A stretch of DNA of 64,000 nt from Apium graveolens (Eukaryota; Streptophyta; Magnoliopsida; Apiales; Apiaceae), in assembly GCF_009905375.1 (NCBI RefSeq), contig NW_027418094.1:28215-92214 (forward strand), in the 5' to 3' direction. A model generated the notes under the pieces. It was not told where the DNA came from. It saw only the letters and a program-made list of their open reading frames with translations, and made no database searches. Within the stretch, counting starts at the first letter, position 1. Each line of letters starts with the position of its first letter. Shown here piece after piece: positions 12,496-25,671 of this stretch. The position numbers and the translations under genes were made by a program.

Positions 12496-13301
12496 GCAAT
12501 GCCTTCTTCACTTGCACAAAGGTCTGGCATTAATATCCCGAGTTTTGGTTTCAAAAATGGCGAGATTTACACAGGAACTTACACCCGAAGTGATGAGAGA
12601 CTTGGTAGACTAATGCCTTTAATAAGGAAAAACTATATACAACCTTATGATAAGGTCACTTTCTATCATACGGGAGCAGGACATTTCACACTTGAAATTG
12701 TTGATAGCGACGACATTGAGAGATTTATGATTAATGGCAAGAACCGCCTAAAACCATGTCTTATTTGTTATATTTTTTATAAACATGTTTATAATATGTT
12801 TTGATGGTTATATGATGAAATTATAAATTTCATGATGAATTAGGAAATGGCTTGGTGGATATGGAAGCTGAAATTGAAGAAGGTACTCATGTTCGATTCA
12901 TATCAATTATGAAGCCATCAAATGTGGATAATAGCTCACACGGAGTGGTACAATCTCAAATTACTTACAAAACTAATTATTTGTGACATGCTAATAAACA
13001 CTCTTTCTGCATTAATTTAGAAACTTCTCATAAGTTTAATCCAATATTATATTTGTTTCATTTGTAGCACATTCCTAAAGAAATCCATCTATTCCATCAT
13101 GTGTTCAAAGCTAGTGATGAGATAACATTGGTCAGAAATGCAAAAAGTTGGAAAGTTGGCATTGTCCTTTCTAATGGGATGCCGAGAGTTTCAGCAGGAT
13201 GGAATAAATTCAGCAGCGATAACAAACTAAAGGTTGCGGACAGATTGATTTTTTATTTCTTAGACAATGTTGACGATGCTGTATTCAATGTTGAAGTTTA
13301 A
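12496..13301 (+). CDS. B3-domain protein, copy 2
   Basis: B3-superfamily protein with two B3-like domains. Exons: 12496-12736 (after AG at 12494-12495; FGFKNGEIYTGTYTR...DKVTFYHTGAGHFTLEIVD), 12844-12947, and 13068-13301 (WKVGIVLSNGMP...SAGWNKFSSDNKL...FNVEV, stop TAA). Phases agree throughout. The first intron begins GC rather than GT (12737-12738) at the position where copy 3 has GT. The last exon is 234 nt including the stop, exactly as in copy 1. ATG at 12499 sits just inside the exon, but the preceding acceptor suggests further upstream exons. Looks intact where visible. Confidence 0.7.
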
Positions 13302-13894
13302 AACTACAGATATTACAATCATGTTATTAAACCACCTGGAATTTTTGTTTGAAGGAATATTCATGGCTTGATGCCTTAAACTTTGATGCTGTTTTGTGAA
13401 TTAATATGCTATATTTGATTTAATGCTAATGATTTGTAGACTCAAAGGTACTGATCAACATGAACATAATGACTGGTTGGGTTTAAGTGCGACAATAAGG
13501 CCTAAATATACAGACGACATGTATTATGAGGCTACCGCCATATTTAAATAGTTTTTTTATTAGTCTTCGTAAACTGTTATATATATGTGAAACTGTAAGC
13601 ATGCTACTTGTTTACGATAATAAAAATTACATTAAAATTCGACATAATAAACTTAGAATAACAAATACAATTTCAATAGATTCCATGATTACAATAATAA
13701 ATTATTTATTATTGTAAATAAATACCTACATATATTATAGTCACTCATCCTTCTGCTGTTCTTTAACAAAAGGTTGAAATCATTTATTCAACATTGCAAA
13801 TACCTACATATAACACAATACAACAATAGGGGAAATTAAATAATTAAGTAAACAAAAGAGAAATTAGCATTAATAAGTATATTAGTATGTATAC
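13302..13894. other. Gap between convergent B3 copy 2 and RPA copy C
   Basis: AT-rich, no credible coding frame. Same layout as the gap after B3 copy 1. No defined transposon end was found. Confidence 0.35.
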
Positions 13895-15104
13895 CGATTC
13901 CTCACTGCTTCCACCTCTGGAATGTCAGGGTTTACATAAATTGCAGAAAATGGCAGGTTTGTGATGAAAGCACGTCCTGTATAAATAAAGTATGTATTAA
14001 TTATAATCGTTTTCTTATAACCTGAATGACAACAAATAAGTGTGTATACCAATAGAAGCATCAAAATAAATACCAGAATTATTTCTTGTCTAAAGAGTGA
14101 TAGTATAACAACTATCGGTTGTTGAATATCATGGTAAAATAATTTATTCGCCTCTTTGGCTAAATCTCCCAAAATTTTTACTTCAACTTTGGACATGCCA
14201 TCACTAACATATAAATTGAGGCATTTAATTTCGCCATAAACTGTCTATACAGTCGTAGAGTGGACCTCTTGGTACACAACTCCGATTATATCTAAAATAC
14301 AAAAAAGTATACCAAGTTTTTTACTAATAACAAATGTATTTCGTTGTCTGTAAAAAACATGTGTAAGAAAATATCAAATTACTTTAATCAAATGATATTT
14401 TGAGAATAACATTGGTGACATACCTGATGCGGCAAGAGGAGAGTCATCAAGACCATCATGAGAATAATTATTTCCAACATTATTAGTAAAGTTTTGCAAG
14501 CTCACAAAATGATACTTCTGTAATGGAACACTCCAATCATTACTGATGACATGTTTTACTATAGTTGACTGTGAAAAGTATATTTTAATCGGTGATGAAT
14601 TTTCACTTGCTGTTTTCAGACCTCGTACGCATCGAAAGTGTACTATTTCGTATATATTCCCTTCGGCAAAGGTTTGTGAAAATACAATTAGTAACTCCAA
14701 AGGGATAAAAGCATGCAATCGTACATTCTGAAATAGTAAGATTGTCACGACTTAGACTAAAATGTGTAAATAATCGGCTTTTCAATAAATATATTTTCAT
14801 ACATTTAGATCTTACATTTATGTCAAGAAGAATCAAATTTAATCCTTTTATACTATTTTCTATGTTGCCAAAGGTACACCAAACTCTAATCACGCGTACT
14901 TTAAGCTGCCAGTCACTTGTTGTATGATCAAGAGATGATAGACAACTGAAATTAACTCCTATAAAACAAACACACCAGAGATGATATGTTAGTCATCTTT
15001 GTATTTCTTATCAATTGTGACATGTAATTGGTACTACTCATACACATAACATTAACATCGATGTAATAAATTCAAACATGATTGTCATACTCACCCTCAG
15101 ACAT
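13895..15104 (-). pseudogene. RPA70-like OB-fold gene, copy C, downstream of the Helitron RepHel gene
   Basis: Same family as copies A and B. Exon 15104-15095 encodes MSE plus one base; then 14958-14816 (WQLKVRVIRVW...NLILLDIN), 14727-14424 and 14291 downwards (IIGVV...GEIKCLNLYVSDG...VEVKILGDLAKEANKLF), and an exon ending 13895 (FITNLPFSAIYVNPDIPEV). The exon junctions through 14424 are in phase. Two lesions are visible: an in-frame TAG at 14247-14245, and a one-base frame change before NNSGIYFDASIG near 14085. The intron present after TDGR in copy B is absent here. The zinc-ribbon end is missing, as in copy A. It follows the RepHel gene on the same strand, the arrangement known for RPA genes carried by plant Helitrons. 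Confidence 0.65.
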
Positions 15105-15594
15105 GGTTTGTGATAGTGGGATATCGAAGGATTAAGTGTTCAATACATTATGGTTTTATGTATGTTGATTATGAGTAATGGAGGTAATATGAACGTGTAT
15201 GAAAACAAAGATTTTAAAGTGTAATAAGGGAAATGATTGATTTTTGTTACAATTATAAAGATTTCCAACTACTATAAATTAAATAGGTATTATATCTCTT
15301 AAAATTTACAAAAACAAATTCGAATAATCATGTTATATGAATACACAAATGATACTGTTGATCATGATGAACAATGAAATTTCGTTAAAAATGGAAAAAC
15401 GGATACAAATCTTCTTGATGAAACAGGAGACAACTGTATAATACATATCTGATTGACATTATTCCATATATGGATAAGTTCAAAATGACAACATCAAAAT
15501 GTAAGGAATTACATCTGCTTAGGTAACTTCATAAAAATAAAAGTTGTTATTAGTAACAGATATGGACATGGATTATATCAGGTAAAATCAAACG

Positions 15595-17228
15595 TTAAAT
15601 TTGTATACAAATAATCTGTATAGAGGAGGAAAAGCCAAAGTTGAATTTAAATAAGATCAAAATATCGTCAAGCTTTGATAAATTATAGAATACTTTCTCA
15701 TATACAACATTAGACGTAACGTTTGAATAACATCCAATATCATCTAATATCAGAATATGGAGTCCTTTTGGAGAAGTTACTCTTGAAACATCTACATACA
15801 GTTGACCATGCGAGAACACTGATCTCGGTAAATACAATCCAACAGTATCGAGAGACTGTCTTTGGCTTTTGTTAATGGTCATGGCAAAATAGAGTTGCAA
15901 GATAAATTGAGTTCTTTTGAATTCAAATGGCCATTTGGTGCGGTTGGAACCATGTCAATTCTTAGTATAAGGTGTTTTGATCCAATATTGGAACCGCAAA
16001 GAATCTCACATTCTACAAAATATTTTTTGCATGTAGTGACTATCATTCGTGTACCATTACATAAACCAAGAATCTGATTCAAATTTCACATTAACATCAC
16101 GGTACAACCAACCTTAATCTGTAACTCATGCTTTGACAAGCACGTCATGTTAATTGAATTCAGGTATTCTATTAGAAAGGTAGTATTAAAATCATTATCT
16201 TCCCCTCCATTGTCATCTATGGAATCCTGAATGAAATAGGTATGAGTTTTACCTGGAATTTTCTCAATCACAAAGTCATTTATATCATCCACCAGACTGT
16301 TTGTAGGAGTAAGGATTGCTATAGATCTAAGATAATCATAAGAAGACATGTTTGATAGATTATCTGGATAGGTTATGTCAAAGACTGAATTGCATTATCT
16401 GTTTCACGAACAATAAACTGCTCTGGAATTTCAAAATCTACCAAACCATCTTCTCCAGGATTCTCAGTAATGCTATGGACCTTGCCATCTCCAATGGCAA
16501 GCTGTCATTTAGCAAATTCAGCAATTATCTTATTGCGCTCATCAGAAAGTCCCGAATGAAGTCTCATGTTCTAGAGTAAGGTGAAGACTTTTCAGAAATC
16601 CCACAGCTTTATCGATTCAGTGTTGATCCAACGGTCTCTCCTCGGAAAGCTTTTGGGATAACCGGTAGTGTTTGGCGATAATCTCCACCAAATACAACTG
16701 TTATTCCACCAAATGGCCTTGATGATCTACTGGGATCAATAGGAGCCATAATATCTCTTAAACATTTATCAACACTCTCAATACCATGCCGATGTTGCAT
16801 GGGTGCTTCGTCCCAAATGATTAAACTTGTGTTCTGTAATAATTCAGCAAGATCTGTATAGAGCATTGGTCTACAATGATAGGTATATGAAAGTGTGAGT
16901 GAGCCGTCCTACCACCATCTAGAAAAACAACTGTAATTCCTGATGAGGCTACTAGCAAAACAATTTTATGCTCAGAATGAAGGCGACATAGAACTGTCTT
17001 CCTGAAAAATGTTTTCCCACATCCGCCACTTTCATAGACAAAGAACTATTCGCCTTTGTTAGAATTTACACTTTCGACAACAGCCTCATACACTTCCTTC
17101 TGCTCTTTATTCAACTTGATATAATTCTCATCATGTTGCCTTTTCATTTGCTCTGTATCGTAACCTGTTTCTTCAGCAATTAAACCATTTCCATTGTTGT
17201 AAAGAAAGACTTCTGGAGGATAGGGCAT
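15595..17228 (-). pseudogene. Helitron RepHel, PIF1-like helicase part
   Basis: Superfamily 1B helicase that would unwind the transposon strand. Motifs in order: EQKEVYEAVV, Walker A ESGGCGKTF (about 17010-17033), [14 protein letters not shown], Walker [14 protein letters not shown] (about 16790-16830), [23 protein letters not shown], and the C-terminal FAMTINKSQ then LYVDVSRV block near 15885 and 15790. An in-frame TAG lies just before FFVYESGG (about 17047). A TGA stands in the FAK block near 16509, where related helicases usually have Trp. A TGA at 16088-16086 stands before NLNQ. Frame changes lie near 16866 and 15925. Clearly decayed. Confidence 0.88.
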
Positions 17229-17494
17229 TGTCGGGAAATCTTTTAAGCTCTTTCCAATATCATTCAGAATTTTTTCAATTTCTGCAAGAATAATTATAAA
17301 ATAGTTTAACGTTTTTAGTCAAATTATGTATTCAAAATTTGTAATTATGGAAAATACAGATTGTTTTATACTCTGTTCATCACAAACTAAAAATAACTTA
17401 AGAGTAGAAAGAGATATAAGTATTGAGAATGAAAGCCAAATTTAAAGATAGTCATACCCGCAAGAGCAAAATTTTGAATGTCACAATCTGGGAG

Positions 17495-20400
17495 TTATAA
17501 ATTCCCATTATGACATTCTTTTTGTTTTAGGAGGATGATATCGTCAAACATACATTTCCACTGAGCATTCCATAAAAATAGCGGATCAGAGATTGAGCAA
17601 TATGCCAAAATGTTAACAAACATTTCACGGAGCTGCTTCGCAAGAGATGAGTGCGAATTCTCAACCATTGCTTCATGCCATTGACTGTCATTCTGAAGAA
17701 GCCCCATAGCAGCACATGCTTCCTTGAAACTTTCAAAAACATGACCTTCAACCATCCTTAGCTCGTCAAATGAAGTACAACCTTTTCTCCGCATAAGTAA
17801 CATGCGGAGATACAACAAATCACCGCCAGTAGCATGTACTTCTGTTAATCTGCCAACTACATCACCTCTTTAGCGAGGTCTCCATTTACACTCTCGGGGT
17901 AGCCACGTAAATGCGTAGGAAATTCAGCATAGGTAAAATCTCGAGCGGCTGAAAATTTTTTATTAGCTTCAAACCAAGCCTCAAGTTTTGTCCTTTTACT
18001 ATCAGCTTGCTGAACAACTTCGGATAGTGTTGTCCCTATTCTAAAACTGACGTACTTGTTGCCAGGTAAATGAATAGGTAATCTATCAACAGATGGCCAC
18101 CGAGAATGTACATCAAAACTAAATATTCTCCATGCTGCTTCAGAGGCACAAACATAACGACCATCAAGATATTGCTTTACTTCATTTAAATTGGATTGCT
18201 TATTCGATACACTACTATCATGCGTTGATTTGTTTTTTTTTGGACCATAGTAGCAATATCATGACCTTTAAGATAATACTTGAATAGATACTTAAGGGAC
18301 CGAGCACTTTTACATACCTCGAGATTTATATGGCATTGAAAAAGAACCAATAAGTCTCTATTAAATGGAACAACAAACCTATTGTCCAAAAACACCTTTC
18401 TTTTTTATACTTCTTTCAGTGTTGCGTCTGCGATAAATGGGAAAACCACAATCATCAATATACGTGCTACCATTGAACCTGCAATGAATGTACCGATATT
18501 TCCTGTTAAAAAATAATCCAATTCTGTATATAATTACATGGAAACGATCCTAAATATAGTAATATGATGTTGGTTTAAATTGATTAATTTAAACCATGTA
18601 AATATAAGAAATCTCTGTTTATAACATTGTATGATACCTCTTAGGAAAGTGTCTCATACATCTTCCTTTAACCATGCAAGATGAATAGGTGTTATCAACT
18701 CCACAAGGCCCGTAAATCATGTAATTGCTGACAACGGCATAACCAACATGATCTGTATCTTTGTCAGGTATTTCAGCACAGGCCAGAGCATCTATTTGAG
18801 CAACTATTTTGGGTCTAGAATCCGGGTGTAGCCAAATCAACATATGCATGTGTGGAAGACCCCGTTTCTGAAATTCTATTACATGCATAACTGTATAATG
18901 CGTTAGAATTAAATGCTCAGAGTAAATAGTTTCTAAACTGTCTTAAGAGGAAAGGTTAATAAAAAAATACCTCCTATACATTTTCCAAAGTAGTTTTTCT
19001 TCTTTATCAAATGCATTAGCTGATCTAACTTGAGTTTAAAAACTCTGGACACTATATCAGGTGCATCACACACATCAACACCTGGTAAAGATTTCATTAT
19101 CTCGGTTATTTCAGGCCACTTTGTATTACATGTCATTGTCAGGAAAAGAGAAGGGTGTCCAATAGCCCTACATAACGCAAGTGCATCCTTAAAATGTTGT
19201 GATATATACCTTTGCGAACCTGTGAAGGATGCAGGTAATACAACAGCTTTCACAACATAATTGGGATCGTGATCACCTTTACGCAAAGCATCTCAGATGG
19301 AAGTATACAGATCCGACCTTATAGTTGTTTGGTGAGTAGTAACCCAATCCAACCGATATTGTTCAATTGTACAAAAGGCATCAACAACATATTATTGCCA
19401 CAAATGACCTGATAAATGCAGAGTGAACCCTAACATAAAAAAATGATTTAGATAATTTGGCCATTGAATAAATTCTGATCAATTTCATGAAGATAGTAAA
19501 CATATCCTGGAAAAAACTAAACATATGAGAGGTTACAGTATACCTTCAGAAAGGCGAATCATCAACTTATAGCAATAATATTCTTTCATGGAAACATATT
19601 CTTGATGCTTCTTTTCAAAATCATTATCAACGGGATTTATATCTGCTGATTTCGACATTTTTGTTTTATTCAATGGAATCTTTGTATGAAAACCTTCATC
19701 TGCATGGGGGAACAAAAGTGGATACTGGAGTTGCATAAAAAAATGTCAGTTTCCCAAACCCTATGAAGCGATTTTGTACGCGTCTCCACAATTGTATCCT
19801 GAAAACCTAATGAATCTCCATTAGTACTTACTATCAGACCTCCAACCTCATCTGTAGGTCCAATTATATTAGGACGACCACTCGCTGATTGAGAATATAA
19901 GAGAACCGATCTAAACTCATCCTGTTCATTGTCTTTGAAGCGCTCACGTGCAGTATGAAATTGCCTAACCAATTCATTATGCTGATTTAACATGTCCATC
20001 AAAGCTTCAACAATGCTCTCGTCAATTTCATCTCTGCATCCACCGATTAGATTCATCCTATTCTCAAGTTCATTTTCAGTATCATAGATGTATACTTGAC
20101 AAAATTTGGGAGATTCACCATTTGCCGGAAGCATACTACCAAGAAGATGAATATTTTGACCTTTGACCTTAAAGCAATAGGGTGCTCCTCCATTGTTAAT
20201 TTTGTGATATATTTTACAACCACCGAAACACATCACAAATAATGGATTGTAAAGACGATGGTTTAACTTGAAGTGGATTGTCATGTCGTTTCCATATAGT
20301 AATGATCTTAGTGGCTCAGGAGGTTGTTTCTCTGGTGAGAGCTGAACCTGTCCATTCTTGCAGCATAGAGAGAAGGTAGGAGAGCTGTTTTTGTTGGATT

Positions 20401-20743
20401 TGTTGTTCCATTCCATGTTCCACATACGGGCACCACACTTAACACATGTTGAGGTTGGCGGACCAGTATTTACATAACCATCCCAAAGATCAATCCCAGG
20501 CAAATCCACGGGTCAGCTTCTGCAGTTTTACCAAAAAAAGTGCATTAATTAAACCATCTTTAATTAAGTGCGACAAACCTGCATAAATTAGCAACAAAGT
20601 AATGATAAAAATACCCTCATCAAAAAGTTATTCTTCCATATGTGTTCCATCATATGCGTCGTCAAAATTATTAATCAGGTTGACAGCGACGGGAGAAGGT
20701 AATCGACTGTCGTTCATATCAGAGTTCTGCCTAAGTGAAACAT
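17495..20743 (-). pseudogene. Helitron RepHel, N-terminal and Rep (HUH/Y2) part
   Basis: An exon starting at 20743 after TTCTAG precedes the main block at 20509-19670, which encodes the Helitron N-terminal region (CVKCGARMW, LCCKNGQVQL, LLGSMLPANGESPKF, YIYD). LQYPLLFPHADEGFH follows at about 19733. The Rep catalytic block has GLPHMHMLIW near 18841-18870 (the HUH metal-binding pair) and KYLFKYYLKG at 18268-18298 (the two catalytic tyrosines). The frame breaks at a nine-T run (18233-18241; nine A on the coding strand, one base short) and again near 17890. A TAA at 17872-17870 interrupts a KWRPR block. The segment 17818-17495 (LLYLRMLL...LREMFVNILAYCSISDP) links Rep to helicase. Not functional. 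Confidence 0.85.
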
Positions 20744-20786
20744 CTAGAATTAAATTGGAAAATCAGAATATTGATAATGATGGCCA

Positions 20787-21988
20787 TGTTAGGGATTCGA
20801 GCATAAAACGTAACGGAAAAATAAAAAATTTCGAATCCCTACCGCATGATCTATGTATAATGAACGGATAATTACGGAGAATAGATGTTTTACCTTAAAG
20901 AACTTTACGATTATGGTTGTCAAAAGGAGATCCTAGCTTTAACCGAACACCACATATCCCGCCTTGACGATCTACGCCGTAGAGGTATCCACACGAAAAC
21001 TGGTACGGAGGAGGCGTGTACTAGCACCAAGAACGGACCTGTTTTCCCCTCTATCTCTCTCACCTTTAGCTGCTAGGGTTTTATGTTTTTATCTAATAAA
21101 AACGTATCCTAATTTTATCCTTAAGGATATTTATATAAAGAGGCCAAAAACAGTCCTAACCCTAATCCAAGTTAGAGTTTATTAAATATGAAATTCTATT
21201 TATTTAATAATTAAGTTTAAATCAATTACTAAATAACAACTGAATTTCAGATTTAATAATATACAAATTCGAAATTCATTTATCCCATTAATTAAGTCCA
21301 ACTTAATTAATAATAAATAATTCAAATTTCCCTTTTTAATTCAAATCCAAATTTGAATTAAATATTCCTCCATGCTTTCTTTGTGCGATCCTATAGGTTA
21401 TTATTACGTTGGCAATACTTTAAATATCTCATATTTAAATTATAAACAATGAGTGGCATCTAGTAATACATCATTACTACCCAAGTAATAATAATTAAAT
21501 CGGTGATCAATTAAACCTTTCGTGAATAATGTACAATATAATATAATCCCTCTAGCCTTATATTATAGATCAAACTCGAGGCATGCATTGTGTCATCCTC
21601 TGTTAACGTTTAATTTTTTTTCCTTTATCATTGAGTAAACTATTAAACAAATCAATATTTGAGCATGACCATGCATTTTATAGTCTTACTCAATCAAGAG
21701 ACCAATAATATCACTCCTTTAATAAAGGAGGGCTAAATCCCATCTAGATCATTCATATTTCTCATACGATTCCTAATGTACCCAATGTCTACTTTTATTA
21801 TTACCCGGTCAAGGATAACTTTCAATAATATCAAAGTATATTAATTTTTGTATAGAAATATAATGATTTCAGGTCAAAGGACCAATACATCATTATCACT
21901 GTGAGATTAACTTATGACACTTTAAACATGTAGTATCTCACAATAGGTCAATCCAGCACCATGTATTTAATACACGTGCCTGTGTTTT
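20787..21988 (-). repeat. Angela-like 3' LTR, distal part
   Basis: From the terminal tgttaggg to the insertion point of the chromovirus solo LTR. Sequence continues at 40154 after removal of the insert and one copy of the duplication gtttt: cctgtgtttt joins gactttag. A purported ORF at 20885-21076 is antisense LTR sequence, not a gene. Confidence 0.8.
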
Positions 21989-24071
21989 TGTAATAACCCC
22001 AAAATTTTGAACTTTTTTTGTAACCCTTATGAATAGTGTTTTTATTGATATTGCTGAATAAGAAAACTTTTCATGCCACACTATGTAGGGGTTCTTTTAT
22101 TGTTATTCTGAGATCGTAATAGTACTCTTTATGATAAATAAGTGTATGTAAAGATCGTCAGAATCCAAATCCGAACACTTTGATTTTTCCCGAAAATCCA
22201 CCAGATATCGAAAGAATTGAGTATAAGGTAACATGATAAAAAGGATTTAAATTCAAGGATTGTAAGAGAGGATCATAAAAGGAATATAATGTATTGAGAA
22301 AGGTTAAGGGAACCCAAGTAATAAGATCCCGGGTATGATCCCTCAAACGATAAACGAAAACGAAAGTTAAGCGAACCGTATAACAGATCAGTGGTCATTA
22401 GCCAAGTAATTAGAAGCTAATCAAAGAGATTAGTGGGGATGATGTCATCAAACCAATGAGAAGAGGACAAAGGTGGGAGGGTGACATCACATGGTGACAT
22501 AAGCATGACCAAAGCAAGTGTGTTGTTGGTTGATTTAGAACCACACAAAAGTTACCATGGTAAAAGGTAAGAAAACAAAACAAAACAAATCAAAATCAAC
22601 CAACCAACAAATCATTTCACCAAAACACAAAATTATTTCATTACTTCCTCCAAAAAGCTCTCGGCTTTTTTCTTCTTCTTCAAAGCAAGAAATTCAAAAT
22701 CTTAGTTCCAAGCTTTGTTAATTAGCAAGGTAATTATCCAAGACTCCTTATGCATAGATATAGCTATCCTATAAGTTTGAGCTCCTAAATCATTCAAAAT
22801 CTCTTCCTAAAAATCATGGAAGAAGATGGTGAATAGTGTTTTTCAAGAACTAAAATTTTTGTTCTTGAGTTTTTATTTAGATTAAGCTTGGATAAGGACT
22901 TTTAAGGGTGATTCCAAGTTAGTTACTTGATTCTCCACTCTCCAAGGAAGGTATAACCCCTCCAAACCCTAACTTTACTTGAGTATTAGGTTTAGTTATG
23001 TTGTTATAGTTCATGAGAGGCTTGTTTGTTATGAATGTAGAGGATAGTTGGTGTTGTAATGTTTTGGAGTTGTAATTCTTGGAGTATTGATTAATGAACT
23101 TAAGTATAGTTTAAATTCATGTTTGAGAATAGTATAAATTGATAATGTTGAGTTGTTGGGGCTGTTATGGTGAAGTATGGATGGAGTTTTGATTGGGTTG
23201 TGATTGTGGGTTGATTGTGGGTTGGTTTGGAGTAGAATAAAATTGGTAATCGCGTAAATATAGCCGTCGTAATGTCCGACTTACTTTAGACTATTTTTGC
23301 TCTTAACATTAGGACCCGTGAACTTACTGCTAGGTTTTGACCATTTCCATAATTAGATAGTTCATGTTACGAGCTTTGTTTTGATATGTGGTTCGTTTGA
23401 TTCCGATGTACGGTTTAGGAGAAACGACCGTTTTAAGTAACGGCGTTTCGCGAAGGAACCATTACCCCTCGCCTTACTTTGAAACATAGGTTAAAGACCT
23501 TAAAGGACTAATTGGAGTATGAAACATTTATGTAAAGTGTAATAGGCAGTTGGTAAGACACTCGCGAAAGAATCGGCTTAAAACTCGTAATGGTTAATTT
23601 ATTAAAAATGGTGGAGCCGAGGGTACTCGAGCGACTTAAGAGAATTAGTAAGCGCAAAGCGAGCGATAGAGTCTAAATTGGTTAAAGTATAGATTTATAA
23701 GTGACTTTGGTTTAATTCCAACTTATATGTTGTTTATAGGTTACCAGACTCGTCCCAAGCCATTTGTAACCCTCAGTCGCTCAGGCAAGTTTTCTACCCG
23801 TATAACTGTTGTTGTGATGTATATGTGTATATGCATTATCTTGTGATAGATGCATAATTGTTATTAGCAAATTCTTGTGATATATTGGAGCATGTGATAT
23901 GGTATATATGCATGTCTGTTTCGTAATCTTGATATATATCTGTTGGTTCAAATGCTTATAGTTGCATAATACCTATGCTAGAGATAAGCAGTAGTTGCTT
24001 ATACCCTGAGGATAGGGGACCCAAAGGTGAACCCTTTTCTAAAACCGGGAGTAGATGTTCCCGAATATATG

Positions 24072-24107
<36 letters not shown>

Positions 24108-24169
24108 TGATATAGTTTTCAAAACTATTAATCGAATAAGGTTTATTCGATAAGTTTATATTATTTAAT

Positions 24170-24425
24170 GAATATTACTTGAATATTCATTCTAGGACTT
24201 ATGACTCAGTTTATATTATTTAATGAATATTACTTGAATATTCATTCGAGGACTTATGACTCAGTTTATATTATTTAATGAATATTACTTGAATATTCAT
24301 TCAAGGACTTATGACTCGGTTTATATTATTTAATGAATATTACTTGAATATTCATTCGAGGACTTATGACTCAGTTTATATTATTTAATGAATATTATTT
24401 GAATATTCATTTGAGGACCTATGAC
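24170..24425. repeat. 55-bp tandem array in solo LTR
   Basis: About five units of roughly 55 bp built on gaggacttatgactcag plus an AT-rich part with AATGAATATT and AATATTCATT-like arms. Homologous to the 56-bp arrays of the inner element in the opposite orientation. AT dinucleotide run just upstream at 24068-24110. Confidence 0.85.
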
Positions 24426-25671
24426 TCCAATTATTTACTGAATAATATTCTTTATTTTATTAAAGAATAATGTGTCGATAATCAAACTTACTTTTGATTA
24501 TTCAAATAAAGATATTACTTTCGTATAAGTATATCTTTGGTTATTTACTATTCATTTCAAGTATAAGTTTTACAACTTCTACTTCAATTATTTTTATAAA
24601 GATTATTCTTTATGGGAATATTATTTAAATAATAATATTCAGATATTTTCTAATATATTGAGACTGATTTACTTTATTAAATCAACATTACTCCAAACAC
24701 TCTTTAAAGTGTTTTCGAGTCTTTAAAATGATTTTTAAAAGTTAGAGCGAATCCCAAAACTCATTTTTTTATATATTTAAGATCTTCTTTTTAAAGGGGA
24801 TTTAAATACTCGCTCAAAACCGGAGGGATCCAGCTCTGTGGTGTATTTTATATTCGTAACAAGGTTGTTGTTTTGGTAAATGAATTGATTACTTACCCAA
24901 CGTTCGGGAAGTAAGTCCATCTATCGAGTCGGCATAAGCAACATGGGCTCAGTGGGCATCCACGAAAGTGTAAGTGGCTCAGTGGAAGTCCATCAAATGC
25001 GTAAGTGGCTGAGTGGCAGTCCAACATAAGGTCCTATTGCGACCAGGGTGATGACCAGTGGGGAATTTGTCCATCTACTAGTAGAAAAGGTTACTTATTG
25101 GTATCTTTGCCTGATCAACAAGATACCGGGTTTATGCCACAATTCTTTTCCTTTCCAAAAATTCATTGGATGTTACAAACTCTGTTCATACTTTACATGA
25201 CAGAGGTTTTCAAGAAATGTATAAAGAGATATATATGTGGATATATATATCGGGACTTAATGAAGTATATCATAACTTCATTTCATTCAATAATACTTCA
25301 AAGATTTAATCTATTCAAATCTTGTCTTGTAGTCTCATCTATGTGATGAACTGTTGAAAGCTCATTATACTTTGAACAGTGGTAGTTCAAGTAGCTTTAT
25401 AAATGATATAAGTATAGTGTAATACCCCCAAATCCGGGGTCGGGGATCCGGGTTGTCACGAGTTCCATTTCCCTTAATAACACCCAATCTTAATAAATAA
25501 TCAACTACTCTGTACTGTGACCCCATAATAAACACACACACCACAAGTTATAGTCTCAGAGATGAACACTCAAAAATAACACAAGTCCTTATATTCCACA
25601 ATTATAAACCGTTACACCTTAAAAAGGTTCTGAATAAATTTACATATTCCTTGCCATTATTACAATTCATA

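Larger units (their letters stand above)
15595..20743 (-). mobile_element. Autonomous-type Helitron, coding core only; termini not located
   Basis: Rolling-circle transposon whose RepHel gene runs on the minus strand with all expected blocks in order: N-terminal Cys-rich region, HUH Rep, two-tyrosine motif, PIF1-like helicase. It is dead, with at least four in-frame stops and several frame changes. A 5'-TC end should lie to the right and a hairpin plus CTRR end to the left; I could not identify either by eye. RPA copy C is a likely passenger. The right side is interrupted by the Angela-like LTR at 20787. Confidence 0.85.

Noticed and set aside
20885..21076. 63-codon frame in the Angela-like LTR
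   Set aside because: LTR sequence, antisense to the element, no homologue recognised.
25005..25346. 113-codon frame starting MAEWQSNIRSYCDQG, with relatives at 26614 and 36493
   Set aside because: The three copies are the homologous stretch of three LTRs, but length and frame are not kept between them; likely chance open LTR sequence.
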